DNA of 49,944 nucleotides from Candidatus Kaiserbacteria bacterium CG10_big_fil_rev_8_21_14_0_10_47_16 (lineage in GTDB: Bacteria; Patescibacteriota; Minisyncoccia; Phycocordibacterales; UBA918). The translations under genes were made by a program, and so were the position numbers. Below are positions 18,480-27,927 of the stretch, in pieces (within the stretch, counting starts at the first letter, position 1; each line of letters begins with the position of its first letter). The stretch lies in assembly GCA_002773395.1 (NCBI GenBank), contig PFBI01000001.1, positions 1 through 49,944 of the forward strand, read 5' to 3'. Under the pieces are notes generated by a model. That model was not told the DNA's origin, searched no databases, and saw only the letters and a list, made by a program, of their open reading frames with translations.

Positions 18480-19909
18480 CGTTTAAACAAATGCTGCAAG
18501 AAGCCGTTGAATACCTAGAATCTAATCTACGGTGTAGCAAACATCATGTCGAACACACAGGGAGCAATTCGTACTTGCTGGATTTTTACGACTATCTTGG
18601 AGAGATTAACAAAGGGAAAAATTTCATCCAGTATCTCCTTACGTTGATTGTTGATTCGCCAGAAAAACAAAAAGTATTTTATCCTGGTCACCTCAATCCA
18701 ATGAACATGTCACAAAATGTTATTGATACGGGAACGGCGGTTGATGCGATCGCGCGTTTCGTGAGGCGTAACCGAGAGGTTTTTTCAGAGACGGAGTATC
18801 AAGATATAAAAAGAGCACTTGAGCCCGTTGCGGACACGTATCTGGTGAAAGCAGCGAACGATAAGAAGGTAACGAACCAGCGTCTATGGGGGCTTACGGG
18901 GCTAGCGAGTTATAGCAAAACGTTTAAAGAAGATTCTCTCTACCAAAGTATTGCAGAACACAGTATCAAGCAAGCATTTACAGATTCAACCGTCGATGGG
19001 TTTTTTAGATATTACCCAAACCCTGAAAATAAGTCTGTACCGTATGACAATATAACCACCTTTTACCAATCACGGCATATAGCATTTATACAGTATTCGC
19101 TTAATGTCCTTGGAATGAGTACTCAGGAATATGAACATAATCTGGAAAAAAGTATTTCTGCGCTTTTGGCAATGTATACGTACATCGGTGTAAAAGACTT
19201 GCGTATGGAAACGAAACGATGGTATTGGCTCTCAGAATATGAGGTGGCATCCCACGCGTTTGATGCGTACGCACTCGCTCATTCAAATAACGCTCATGCG
19301 CAGCAAGCCCTCAGTAATGTTCTGTATCAAATCAAGGACCATTTTTTTAACGGTTTTTTACATTCGCACAAAGGTCGTAATTTTAACTTCCAGTGCCCTA
19401 TATTTTGGACCGCGCACTTGGCATGGTTAACTCGCATCCCTAACATTGAGGCTTTATTTGATACTACAAACGAGCTTAAGCCATTCGTATATAGGTTTGT
19501 CGGTAAGGATATTTTTTCCGACACGAATCAAAAACGTCGAATACTCATCAATAAGGGTTGGGCAGAAAGAAACCCCACTACCGGCATTTTTAATAATGGA
19601 CTATCGAGCACCTCTTTGTGGAAGTTGCAGGTTCCTAAAATTCCTCGCACCTACTTGTTTAGTGTCCGAGAGGTTGTGAATCACAGCTGGTCTGCACTGC
19701 GTGGGGGGCATATGTTAGAAGCGGTGGTGCGGCTCTGGCAATTCTTCATTGAGAGTATAGTCATGCTGTTACCACGTTACTGTATTTGTTATGGAAAGGT
19801 GGTAGATTTTAAAGTAGAGGAGGAAGAGGTGAAAGTATCTGTCGTACCAGGGAGTAAGTACGGTACCTTGTTAGACAGTACGCAGACAGTAATAAATATC
19901 TCACTGTGA
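18467..19909 (+). CDS. Hypothetical protein, possible alpha/alpha-toroid carbohydrate-active enzyme
   Basis: 480 aa, helix-rich; overlaps the GT2 gene by a few codons; position in the sugar cluster. Confidence 0.55.
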   Translation: MPPLTFKQMLQEAVEYLESNLRCSKHHVEHTGSNSYLLDFYDYLGEINKGKNFIQYLLTLIVDSPEKQKVFYPGHLNPMNMSQNVIDTGTAVDAIARFVRRNREVFSETEYQDIKRALEPVADTYLVKAANDKKVTNQRLWGLTGLASYSKTFKEDSLYQSIAEHSIKQAFTDSTVDGFFRYYPNPENKSVPYDNITTFYQSRHIAFIQYSLNVLGMSTQEYEHNLEKSISALLAMYTYIGVKDLRMETKRWYWLSEYEVASHAFDAYALAHSNNAHAQQALSNVLYQIKDHFFNGFLHSHKGRNFNFQCPIFWTAHLAWLTRIPNIEALFDTTNELKPFVYRFVGKDIFSDTNQKRRILINKGWAERNPTTGIFNNGLSSTSLWKLQVPKIPRTYLFSVREVVNHSWSALRGGHMLEAVVRLWQFFIESIVMLLPRYCICYGKVVDFKVEEEEVKVSVVPGSKYGTLLDSTQTVINISL

Positions 19910-19968
19910 GAATCTGGCAGAGGGCCTATTTTGGGGAATACGGAAAGAACAATTAACGTTGTGTAAGT

Positions 19969-21078
19969 ATGATACCGGACAAAGAGAGTCAAGAAAACTT
20001 AAAAAAAGAGTACGGGACAGGGTTGAAAATAATCTACCTTGCGTTTGTTCGCATGCCCACTGAAAAGGCACACGGTGCTCAAGTTATGAAAACCTGCGAG
20101 GCCTTAGCAGATGTGGGTGCGACAGTAGAGCTCGTGGTCCCAAACCGTAGAACACCTATTGAGGAAGATTCATTTGTATACTACAGCGTAAAAAAGAATT
20201 TTTCGTTCACTAAGCTTTCAGTACCTGATTTAGTACAGTGGGGAAGTACTGGTTTTGCCTTCTCTGCTTTATGGTTTTCTGAAGTAGCCAAATGGAGAAA
20301 ATCTTTTTGGGACGCTGATATTATTTATTCACGCGATGCTTTTGTACTATTGCAGTATATTTTTCTGGGTCGGAAATTAGTTTTTGAAGCTCACACAAAG
20401 CCCACGGCCCTTTCAACATTTGTTGCGAAGCGTGCGTACCGATTGGTAGTGATTTCAGAAGGATTGCGCGACATATATATACAAAAGGGAGTCCTGCCTG
20501 AACATATAATCCTTGCGCATGACGCTGTTGACCCTGAGCCATTTGAAAAGCAGTATGATCAGAAAGAATCGCGGGAGTGGCTCGGTATTCCATCTGATAA
20601 AAAAGTGGCGCTCTATGTGGGGAAAATAGATGAAGCAAAAGGTGCAGGTACCTTTGCGGCTGCAAGTGAGTTTACTCCCGACAACACCCTATGTGTACTT
20701 ATTGGTCCCGAGAATGTACAAAAAAAAGCATGGAAAGAAAAGTACCTAAGTGCGCTCTTTCTGCCCGCTACTGCGTATAGAGATTTACCGCGTGTACTTG
20801 CTGCGGCAGACATATTGGTGTTACCGAACTCAGCGCAAGATACAGACATGTCCAGCTACACGTCTCCGCTTAAAGCCTTTGCGTATTTAGCAACCAATAA
20901 ACCCATTGTCTCTTCTGATGTGGCAGCGCTTACGAATATTCTCAAAGACAGGGCGATGTATTTTTCTGCAGATGATTCCGAGGACCTCGCACGAATTCTT
21001 ACTGCAACAGAAGGTACGCGTGACCCGTATTTGCACACCTGGCAAAAGCGTGCCAAAATCATCACTAATTGTATGTAG
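19969..21078 (+). CDS. Glycosyltransferase family 4-like
   Basis: KIIYLAFVRMPTEKAHGAQVMKTCEALADVGATVELVVPNR, VALYVGKIDEAKGAGTFAAAS, PLKAFAYLATNKPIVSSDV. Confidence 0.82.
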   Translation: MIPDKESQENLKKEYGTGLKIIYLAFVRMPTEKAHGAQVMKTCEALADVGATVELVVPNRRTPIEEDSFVYYSVKKNFSFTKLSVPDLVQWGSTGFAFSALWFSEVAKWRKSFWDADIIYSRDAFVLLQYIFLGRKLVFEAHTKPTALSTFVAKRAYRLVVISEGLRDIYIQKGVLPEHIILAHDAVDPEPFEKQYDQKESREWLGIPSDKKVALYVGKIDEAKGAGTFAAASEFTPDNTLCVLIGPENVQKKAWKEKYLSALFLPATAYRDLPRVLAAADILVLPNSAQDTDMSSYTSPLKAFAYLATNKPIVSSDVAALTNILKDRAMYFSADDSEDLARILTATEGTRDPYLHTWQKRAKIITNCM

Positions 21079-21090
21079 GCCGTACTATCT

Positions 21091-22020
21091 ATGAATCATC
21101 TAGCATCACCACATATATCTGTTGTTGTACCGGTATACGGTTCCTGTGAGGTATTGCCGGAATTGCACCAACGGGTTGTTACTGTTTTAGAGAAAATTAC
21201 ACCACACTTTGAATTGATACTGGTAAACGATGCGAGTCCTGATGCGGCGTGGAAGGTGATACAAAAATTAGCCCGTGAAGATTCACGAGTGCGGGGGTTT
21301 AATCTCTCACGTAACTTTGGACAATATCCGGCAATGACAGCAGGATTAAAAGCGAGTCGCGGTGAGTGGGTAGTCGTGATGGATTGCGATTTGCAGGATC
21401 AGCCGGAAGAAATAGAAAGAATGTACAAAAAAGCCCAAGAGGGCTTTTTTGTGGTCGTTGGTTCTCGACAGAAACGCCATGATAGTCTTATGCGCCGATT
21501 CGTGTCCCGTTGTTTTTACGCGACGCTTACTTATTTATCGGGAATGCATCAAGATAGAACGCTTGCGAACTTCGGCATCTATCATCGAAAGGTGATTGAG
21601 GCGGTTCTTTCTATTCAAGATCGCATGCGTTACTTTTCGGTTATGGTGCGTTGGGTAGGATTTAAGACCGCTACTGTTCCGGTTGAGCACGGGGCACGAC
21701 GAGGTGGTAATTCTGGGTACTCATTTTCTAAATTATTTAGCCTTGCTACCGATATCATTCTCGCATATTCAGAAAGACCATTGCGACTTATTATCAAGGT
21801 TGGCGTTGCGGTGTCTATACTCTCAGGTGTGTATTTGGCTTTCGCTGTCGGACACGACATGTTTATCGGTGTCGACGATACGCTGACAGTATTGCTCGGG
21901 TCGCTGTGGTTGATATTTGGGCTCCTCACGACTCTGATTGGCGTTATCGCGCTCTATTTGGGGAAAACATTTGAGGAAGTAAAACAGAGACCAATTTACA
22001 TTGTGCAGGAAGAAGTTTAG
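21091..22020 (+). CDS. Glycosyltransferase family 2 (dolichol-phosphate mannosyltransferase/GtrB-like)
   Basis: ISVVVPVYGSCEVLPELHQRV, ILVNDASPDAAW, VVMDCDLQDQPEEIERM, two C-terminal TM segments. Confidence 0.9.
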   Translation: MNHLASPHISVVVPVYGSCEVLPELHQRVVTVLEKITPHFELILVNDASPDAAWKVIQKLAREDSRVRGFNLSRNFGQYPAMTAGLKASRGEWVVVMDCDLQDQPEEIERMYKKAQEGFFVVVGSRQKRHDSLMRRFVSRCFYATLTYLSGMHQDRTLANFGIYHRKVIEAVLSIQDRMRYFSVMVRWVGFKTATVPVEHGARRGGNSGYSFSKLFSLATDIILAYSERPLRLIIKVGVAVSILSGVYLAFAVGHDMFIGVDDTLTVLLGSLWLIFGLLTTLIGVIALYLGKTFEEVKQRPIYIVQEEV

Positions 22021-22032
22021 TATAGGTGTGCT

Positions 22033-23133
22033 ATGGCAATAAAAAATACTGTAAAGAAGTCATTTTCTCGTAAAGGGACCATGCCAACGTTTCAAGGAAA
22101 AACATTGTTAGTTTGTGGTGGGGCAGGTTTCATTGGTTCAAATTTCATACGTCATATTCTCGGAACATACCCCAAAGTTACTATTGTGAATTTGGATAAA
22201 CTGACATATTCGGGCAATCTTGATAATTTACGTGAATGTACCCGTGATGAACGCTATACCTTCGTGCGAGGTGATGTTGCAGATCAAAAGAAAATAAAGT
22301 CGGTATTTAAGAAATATAAACCTGACTACGTTATTAATTTTGCAGCCGAGACGCATGTTGATAGAAGTATTCATGTCGGTTCACTTGAATTTATCAATAC
22401 CAACGTCGTTGGGGTGTTCAATATTCTTGAAGCGGTAAAAGAATTGGGGACAGTACAGAAGTATGTACAAGTCTCAACTGATGAGGTGTACGGTTCGCTC
22501 GAACTGGATACGAAAGAATTGTTTACTGAAGAGACCGCGTTTGCACCAAACGTCCCGTATGCAGCAACGAAAGCCAGTGGCGACATGCTGTGTCGTTCGT
22601 ACCACAGTACGTGGAAACTGCCGGTTGTAGTGACACACTGCTCTAATAATTACGGACCACAGCAGTATCCAGAAAAACTTATCCCGTTCTTTATTCTTCG
22701 GGTACTGGAAGGGAAAAAGGTCCCCCTCTATGGTGATGGATACAATGTGCGTGACTGGATTTATGTGCTGGATCACTGTGAGGCTCTCGAACTTTGCCTC
22801 CTTAATGGGAGGGAAGGTGCGGTATATAATATCGGCGCTGACAACGAGCTTAATAACAGAGATATTGCTGGACGTATCTTGAAATATTTCAATCAGGGAG
22901 AAGATATGATTGAGTTTGTCACAGATAGACCTGGGCACGATCGTCGCTATGCAATAGATGCTTCTTTGATCCAAAAAGAGTTGGGTTGGAAACCGAGACA
23001 TAGCTTTGAAAAAGCCTTTGCGGAAACAATAGAATGGTATTTAGCCAACGCGAAATGGATTGAGAAAGTCAGAAAAAAGACTGGTGTTTTTAACCCGCAT
23101 ATTGATCTTTGGCGTAAGCATGATATTAAATAG
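22033..23133 (+). CDS. rfbB: dTDP-glucose 4,6-dehydratase
   Basis: TLLVCGGAGFIGSNFIRHIL, NFAAETHVDRSI, VSTDEVYGSL, YAATKASGDMLCRSY. Start may be ATG 22081. Confidence 0.93.
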   Translation: MAIKNTVKKSFSRKGTMPTFQGKTLLVCGGAGFIGSNFIRHILGTYPKVTIVNLDKLTYSGNLDNLRECTRDERYTFVRGDVADQKKIKSVFKKYKPDYVINFAAETHVDRSIHVGSLEFINTNVVGVFNILEAVKELGTVQKYVQVSTDEVYGSLELDTKELFTEETAFAPNVPYAATKASGDMLCRSYHSTWKLPVVVTHCSNNYGPQQYPEKLIPFFILRVLEGKKVPLYGDGYNVRDWIYVLDHCEALELCLLNGREGAVYNIGADNELNNRDIAGRILKYFNQGEDMIEFVTDRPGHDRRYAIDASLIQKELGWKPRHSFEKAFAETIEWYLANAKWIEKVRKKTGVFNPHIDLWRKHDIK

Positions 23134-23137
23134 TATT

Positions 23138-23854
23138 ATGAAAGGAATTATTCTTGCCGGCGGAGTTGGAACCAGATTGCGACCACTCACGAGGATAACA
23201 AATAAGCATCTTCTTCCGGTCTACGATAGACCAATGATTATGTATCCATTGGATACCTTAAAGCGATCGGGAATAACTGAAATTATGATAGTCACCGGGC
23301 GTGAATATGCGGGGGATTTTATGAATTTTCTTGGGTCGGGCCGTGAGTACGGTGTTGAGCTTTCGTACGCTATTCAAGACATTGATAATGGAGGTATCGC
23401 GGATGCACTTAAAACAGCGGAAGATTTTTCTGCCGGACAATCAGTTGCTGTTATCCTGGGCGATAATATCTTCACCCAAGATTTTACACGGGATGTGAAA
23501 TCATTCTCCGGCGGCGCTAAGGTATTTTTTAAAAAGGTTGAAAATCCGAACCGATTTGGAGTTCCGGTATTTGACGCAAAGAATAAACATATCGTACGCA
23601 TAGAAGAGAAACCGAAAAAGCCAAAATCGTCTCTCGCTCAAACCGGTTTTTATTTGTATGACTCAGAAATCTTTTCTATTATTCAAGACTTAAAACCATC
23701 GGCGCGTGGCGAGCTTGAAATTACTGACGCCAATAATATCTACTTGAAGAAGGGAAAATTGTCGCATGGGTTAGTTAAGGGGTTATGGTCTGATGCAGGT
23801 ACTATCGAATCGTTACATAAAGTAAGTGTGGCACTAGCAAAACGTGCACTATGA
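23138..23854 (+). CDS. rfbA: Glucose-1-phosphate thymidylyltransferase (short form)
   Basis: MKGIILAGGVGTRLRPLTRITNKHLLPVYDRPMIMYPLDTL, VILGDNIF, VRIEEKPKKPKS. Confidence 0.92.
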   Translation: MKGIILAGGVGTRLRPLTRITNKHLLPVYDRPMIMYPLDTLKRSGITEIMIVTGREYAGDFMNFLGSGREYGVELSYAIQDIDNGGIADALKTAEDFSAGQSVAVILGDNIFTQDFTRDVKSFSGGAKVFFKKVENPNRFGVPVFDAKNKHIVRIEEKPKKPKSSLAQTGFYLYDSEIFSIIQDLKPSARGELEITDANNIYLKKGKLSHGLVKGLWSDAGTIESLHKVSVALAKRAL

Positions 23855-24687
23855 ATTTGATCGACTTCGAGAAGGTCCTCACTATTGGCGCAGGTGGACA
23901 GGTAGGGTCGTATGTTGATTTTGGGTTACGTCCGGATTCGAAAACACTCGATATTACAAACGAGTTACAGGTTGAGCAGTATATACAAGAGCATAAACCG
24001 CAAGTGATTATCCACCTTGCGGCTGCTGCCGACATGGCGCGCGCTGAACGTGAGCCGCAGTATGTCTATGACATTAATGTGCGGGGGACATATAATGTTG
24101 CCCGCGCCGCGCGCAAAGTCGGTGCGATCATGGTATACGCGTCTTCCTCCCGAGTATTTAAAGGTGATAAAAACGGACCGTATACTGAAACGGATACTCC
24201 TGAGCCGGAGACGCAGTACGGACAAACGAAGCACATTGGAGAGTTGATTGTGTCGCAGCTTGTTCCGCGATACATCATTGCGCGCACCGCGTGGGTGTTC
24301 GGCGGTGGGCCGGAGCGTGATAATAAGTTCTACGGCAGAGTCATCAAACAGCTACAGTCTGGGAAATCCGAAGTTGTAGCACTAAATGATGTCTATGGTT
24401 CACCAACGTATGGTAAGGATTATATTCAGACTATAAAAACGTTGCTGGAGGAAGGTCGGGTAGGTACCTATCATATTGCAAATGCTGGAGTTGCAACACG
24501 GTATGATATCGCCCAAGTGCTGGCGACAACGATGTTCCCAGATGCCACTGTACAGGCTGTGGACCGTACGTATTTTCCAGGCGCCACCTCTCTTCCTGCC
24601 AATGAATCTATCGTCTCAGCCAACTGCACTCTTCGGGATTGGAGGGAAGCGCTCGCGGAATATATTGAAGAAGAATGGATGGTATAA
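23851..24687 (+). CDS. RmlD-like dTDP-4-dehydro-6-deoxyhexose reductase
   Basis: VLTIGAGGQVGS, LDITNELQVEQYIQEHKPQVIIHLAAAADMARAE, YGQTKHIGE (YxxxK). Confidence 0.82.
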   Translation: MNLIDFEKVLTIGAGGQVGSYVDFGLRPDSKTLDITNELQVEQYIQEHKPQVIIHLAAAADMARAEREPQYVYDINVRGTYNVARAARKVGAIMVYASSSRVFKGDKNGPYTETDTPEPETQYGQTKHIGELIVSQLVPRYIIARTAWVFGGGPERDNKFYGRVIKQLQSGKSEVVALNDVYGSPTYGKDYIQTIKTLLEEGRVGTYHIANAGVATRYDIAQVLATTMFPDATVQAVDRTYFPGATSLPANESIVSANCTLRDWREALAEYIEEEWMV

Positions 24688-24714
24688 TCAGCAAACTAAG
24701 GTAACAATGTCTAC

Positions 24715-25947
24715 ATGAGTTATTTTCACAGAAATGAATGTCGCGTGTGCAAAAAAGGTGATCTCACACGAATCCTTTCACTGGGAGAGCATCCTCCTGT
24801 TGATAATTTTATTGAAGCAGGGAAGGAACAGGAAGAGATGCGATATCCGCTTGATGTGTATTTTTGTAATACATGCAGTTTGGTGCAGTTACTCGATATC
24901 GTGGAAGAGAACGAACTTTTTCATGGAGAGTATGCGTATTTTTCATCCTCGTCCAAACCATTAGTGGATCACTTTTCTAAGTATGCAGATGACCTTAAGA
25001 AGCGTCACACGTTAAAGAGCGACGATTTACTTGTAGACATTGGGTCTAATGACGGAGTGTTACTCCAATTTTTTACAGACACATGCCGCGTGCTCGGTAT
25101 TGAACCGTCCGCAAACGTTGCTGATATTGCCCGCGAAAAAGGCATTGAAACCTTGGATGGATTTTTCACCGAAAAGATGGCGAAAGATATTGTGGAAAAG
25201 CACGGTCAGGCAAAAATAATCACTGCCAATAATGTATTCGCACACATTGATGATCTCGACGAAATCGTGCGTGGTGTGAAAGTGCTCCTTAGCGACGACG
25301 GCGTGTTTGTCACCGAGTCACATTATCTCCTTGATCTCATTGAGCATATGGAATTTGATACTGTGTACCACGAGCATTTGTGTTACTACAGTGTGAAGCC
25401 GCTCTGCTACCTTTTCGAACGCTTTGACATGGAAGTATCAGCTGTTGAACGTGTCGCAACCCACGGAGGGTCGATACGAGTATTTGCACGTAAGAAGATG
25501 GGTAAACCAATCGAGAGCTCTGTAGCTGAGCTGCTGTCACTTGAAGAGCAGGCTGGGATACACTCACTTTCTCGATTTGTAGATTTCCAGAAAGACGCTG
25601 AAGCGCTGCGCGACAAGCTAGTCTCTGTCGTAAGGGGCTTTCGTAAGGAAGGGAAGAAGGTTACGGCCTATGGCGCTCCTGCAAAAGGAAACACGCTTCT
25701 TAACTTCTGTGGCTTCACAGGAGACGATATCGCATACGTTACCGATACAACCCCATATAAGATTGGGAGGTTAACGCCAGGAAGTCACATTCCCGTCGTT
25801 TCACCTGATATATTAAAAACAGAAACGCCCGATCACATTCTTCTTTTAGCGTGGAATTACCGTGATTTTATTCTTGATAAAGAGACTGAACTACGAAAAC
25901 GCGGCGCACAATTTATTATCCCTATTCCAAAGGTTGAAATTGTATGA
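24715..25947 (+). CDS. NDP-sugar C-methyltransferase (zinc-binding N-terminus, SAM-dependent)
   Basis: CRVCKKGDLTRILSLGEHPPVDNF...CNTCSLVQ, LLVDIGSNDGVLL, TVYHEHLCYYS, YGAPAKGNTLLNFC. Confidence 0.88.
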   Translation: MSYFHRNECRVCKKGDLTRILSLGEHPPVDNFIEAGKEQEEMRYPLDVYFCNTCSLVQLLDIVEENELFHGEYAYFSSSSKPLVDHFSKYADDLKKRHTLKSDDLLVDIGSNDGVLLQFFTDTCRVLGIEPSANVADIAREKGIETLDGFFTEKMAKDIVEKHGQAKIITANNVFAHIDDLDEIVRGVKVLLSDDGVFVTESHYLLDLIEHMEFDTVYHEHLCYYSVKPLCYLFERFDMEVSAVERVATHGGSIRVFARKKMGKPIESSVAELLSLEEQAGIHSLSRFVDFQKDAEALRDKLVSVVRGFRKEGKKVTAYGAPAKGNTLLNFCGFTGDDIAYVTDTTPYKIGRLTPGSHIPVVSPDILKTETPDHILLLAWNYRDFILDKETELRKRGAQFIIPIPKVEIV

Positions 25948-26582
25948 GTACAGAAATAAACATACAGCCTATTCTAGACTGGCTCAGAGAGCGTCAGGAG
26001 TCTTATCCGGTTACTGTCACAGAAGCGGGAGTGAAGGATTGTGTTGGGTGGCACGTAGATGCAGAGAGTGGCAATATTGTACACGATACAGGTAAGTTCT
26101 TTTCCATCGTGGGTGTTGTCGTTACTGGCGCCGCCGATCGGGAGGTTGCTTCATGGAGCCAGCCTATGCTAAAGCAAGAAGAGGTAGGCGTATCCGGTGT
26201 TATTAAGCAAACAAAAGACGGGGTAACGCGGTATCTTTTTTACGCTAAATTTGAACCAGGAAATGTGAATACTGTTCAAATATCCCCAGCCTTACAAGCA
26301 TCTGAAGGCAATCTTTCTCTCGCACACAAAGGCAAACGTCCACGTTTGATTGAATACTTTGATGGCACAAAAGGGAACGTGTTGGAATCAGTAACTGGTG
26401 TAGAGGATGGCGGACGATTCTATAGGAAGGTGAATCGGTCCATGATTGTTGAGGTGGACGAATCAGAAGAGGTCCCTATAACAGAGGATTATATTTGGCT
26501 TACGCTGCCACAGATTAAAGCATTACTCCGCGTTGATGTGACCATGAACTCACTTGCTCGTAATGTGTGCGCACTATTATGA
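25944..26582 (+). CDS. NDP-hexose 2,3-dehydratase family protein, single-repeat form
   Basis: 212 aa; WSQPMLKQEEVGVSGVIKQTKDGVTRYLFYAKFEPGNVNTVQISPALQAS...; only one family repeat. Confidence 0.75.
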   Translation: MSTEINIQPILDWLRERQESYPVTVTEAGVKDCVGWHVDAESGNIVHDTGKFFSIVGVVVTGAADREVASWSQPMLKQEEVGVSGVIKQTKDGVTRYLFYAKFEPGNVNTVQISPALQASEGNLSLAHKGKRPRLIEYFDGTKGNVLESVTGVEDGGRFYRKVNRSMIVEVDESEEVPITEDYIWLTLPQIKALLRVDVTMNSLARNVCALL

Positions 26583-27607
26583 ATAAAGATACTCAGAAAA
26601 AAATCAGAGTCGGTATTCTTGGTACGGCAAATATTGCAAAGCGGTATGCGGTTCCCGCATTTCAAGCACTTCCCACCGTTGAGCTGGTAGCAATTGCGAG
26701 CCGAAGTGAAACAAAGGCGAAAGAGTGGGCAGATGAGTATGGTTTGGAACCAGAAAGCTACGATACACTCATTGCGCGGAATGATATTGATATTATATAC
26801 AGCCCGCTTCCGGTTGGAAGCCAAGAGGAGTGGGTACTGAAAGCAGCTCAAGCCGGGAAACATATTATCTGTGAAAAATCTATTACCCACAGCTTTGTAT
26901 CAGCCAAGAAAATGGTGGAGGCTTGTCGAGCTGCAGGCGTTGCGCTCTACGAAAATTTCGTACCGGAATTTCATCCACAACATGAAAGGGTGCTCTCACT
27001 TATAGAAGAGGGACGAATTGGTACACCTCGTGTATGGAATGGGGCATACGGCTTCCCGCCATTCCCCGCTGATGATATTCGTAACAGTGCAGCGCTTATG
27101 GGAGGCGCTCTCAATGACTGTGCCTGCTACACGGTCTTTATGGCACGTAAGATTATGCGCGAAGAACCACTCGCTGTTACCTGCACACTGCACAATGATG
27201 GCAAAGAGGTGGACGTTCGAGGCTCTGCTCTCCTTGAGTTTCAGGAGAGTGAGGCGTTACTTTCCTTTGGTTTTGATAATCTCTACCAAAATCGATACTC
27301 AGTGTGGGGTTCAAAAGGGATGGTACAGACGAACCGTGCTTTTGCGGTCCCGCCGACAATGGAACTCAGTGTTGAGCTTACTACCAACGATGGTGCGCAA
27401 GATACTCATGAGTCATTTGAGATACCGGCTACGAACCAATTTGCGTTGAGTTTTGATTTTTTCACCGCTGCAGTTGCGGCGGGGGATATCACACGTTTTG
27501 AAGAAATGTATAAGCGTATTCTTCGTCAGGCAGCCGTTCTAGAAGCGATGCGTATATCTTCTCGTACTGGACAGCGTATAGAAATTACTGAAATTATGAC
27601 TGAGTGA
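26567..27607 (+). CDS. Gfo/Idh/MocA oxidoreductase (candidate NDP-hexose 3-ketoreductase)
   Basis: IRVGILGTANIAKRYAVPAFQALPTVELVAIASRSETKAKEWA, GKHIICEKSITHSFVSAKKMVEACRAAGVALYENF. Confidence 0.88.
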   Translation: MRTIMNKDTQKKIRVGILGTANIAKRYAVPAFQALPTVELVAIASRSETKAKEWADEYGLEPESYDTLIARNDIDIIYSPLPVGSQEEWVLKAAQAGKHIICEKSITHSFVSAKKMVEACRAAGVALYENFVPEFHPQHERVLSLIEEGRIGTPRVWNGAYGFPPFPADDIRNSAALMGGALNDCACYTVFMARKIMREEPLAVTCTLHNDGKEVDVRGSALLEFQESEALLSFGFDNLYQNRYSVWGSKGMVQTNRAFAVPPTMELSVELTTNDGAQDTHESFEIPATNQFALSFDFFTAAVAAGDITRFEEMYKRILRQAAVLEAMRISSRTGQRIEITEIMTE

Positions 27608-27620
27608 AGATAGACTATTT

Positions 27621-27920
27621 CTATTCATCACGCCCTTCAAACCACGCTCGTACTTTTTCAAGCTCGTCTTCCACATCAGTATCACGCTCCTCTGCAAATA
27701 TAAGAATGTCAGCAATGAGTGCAGCGATACGGTGGTCAGGATCTTGGTGGCCGTGGTAGTCGCTCACACGCTCACCACGAGCGCACGCAAGCGCTACTTT
27801 CGCATCATCAAGCTGTCGTTCGATTGACTCGATACGCTCTTTTTCACCCCATCCCGAGTCTGGGAATCGTCGGTCAGCTGCTGCTTTGAGTACTTTTTGC
27901 CACTCGGTGATAGTTTTCAT
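27621..27920 (-). CDS. MazG-like all-alpha NTP pyrophosphohydrolase-like protein
   Basis: 99 aa; DHRIAALIADILIFAEERDTDVEDELEKVRAWFEGR resembles MazG-like helices. Confidence 0.5.
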   Translation of the reverse strand: MKTITEWQKVLKAAADRRFPDSGWGEKERIESIERQLDDAKVALACARGERVSDYHGHQDPDHRIAALIADILIFAEERDTDVEDELEKVRAWFEGRDE

Positions 27921-27927
27921 AATTCGC

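Noticed and set aside
21083-21091. TACTAT 2 nt upstream of the GT2 ATG as another leaderless promoter
   Set aside because: Spacing of 2 nt is too short for transcription to begin at or before this ATG; not counted.
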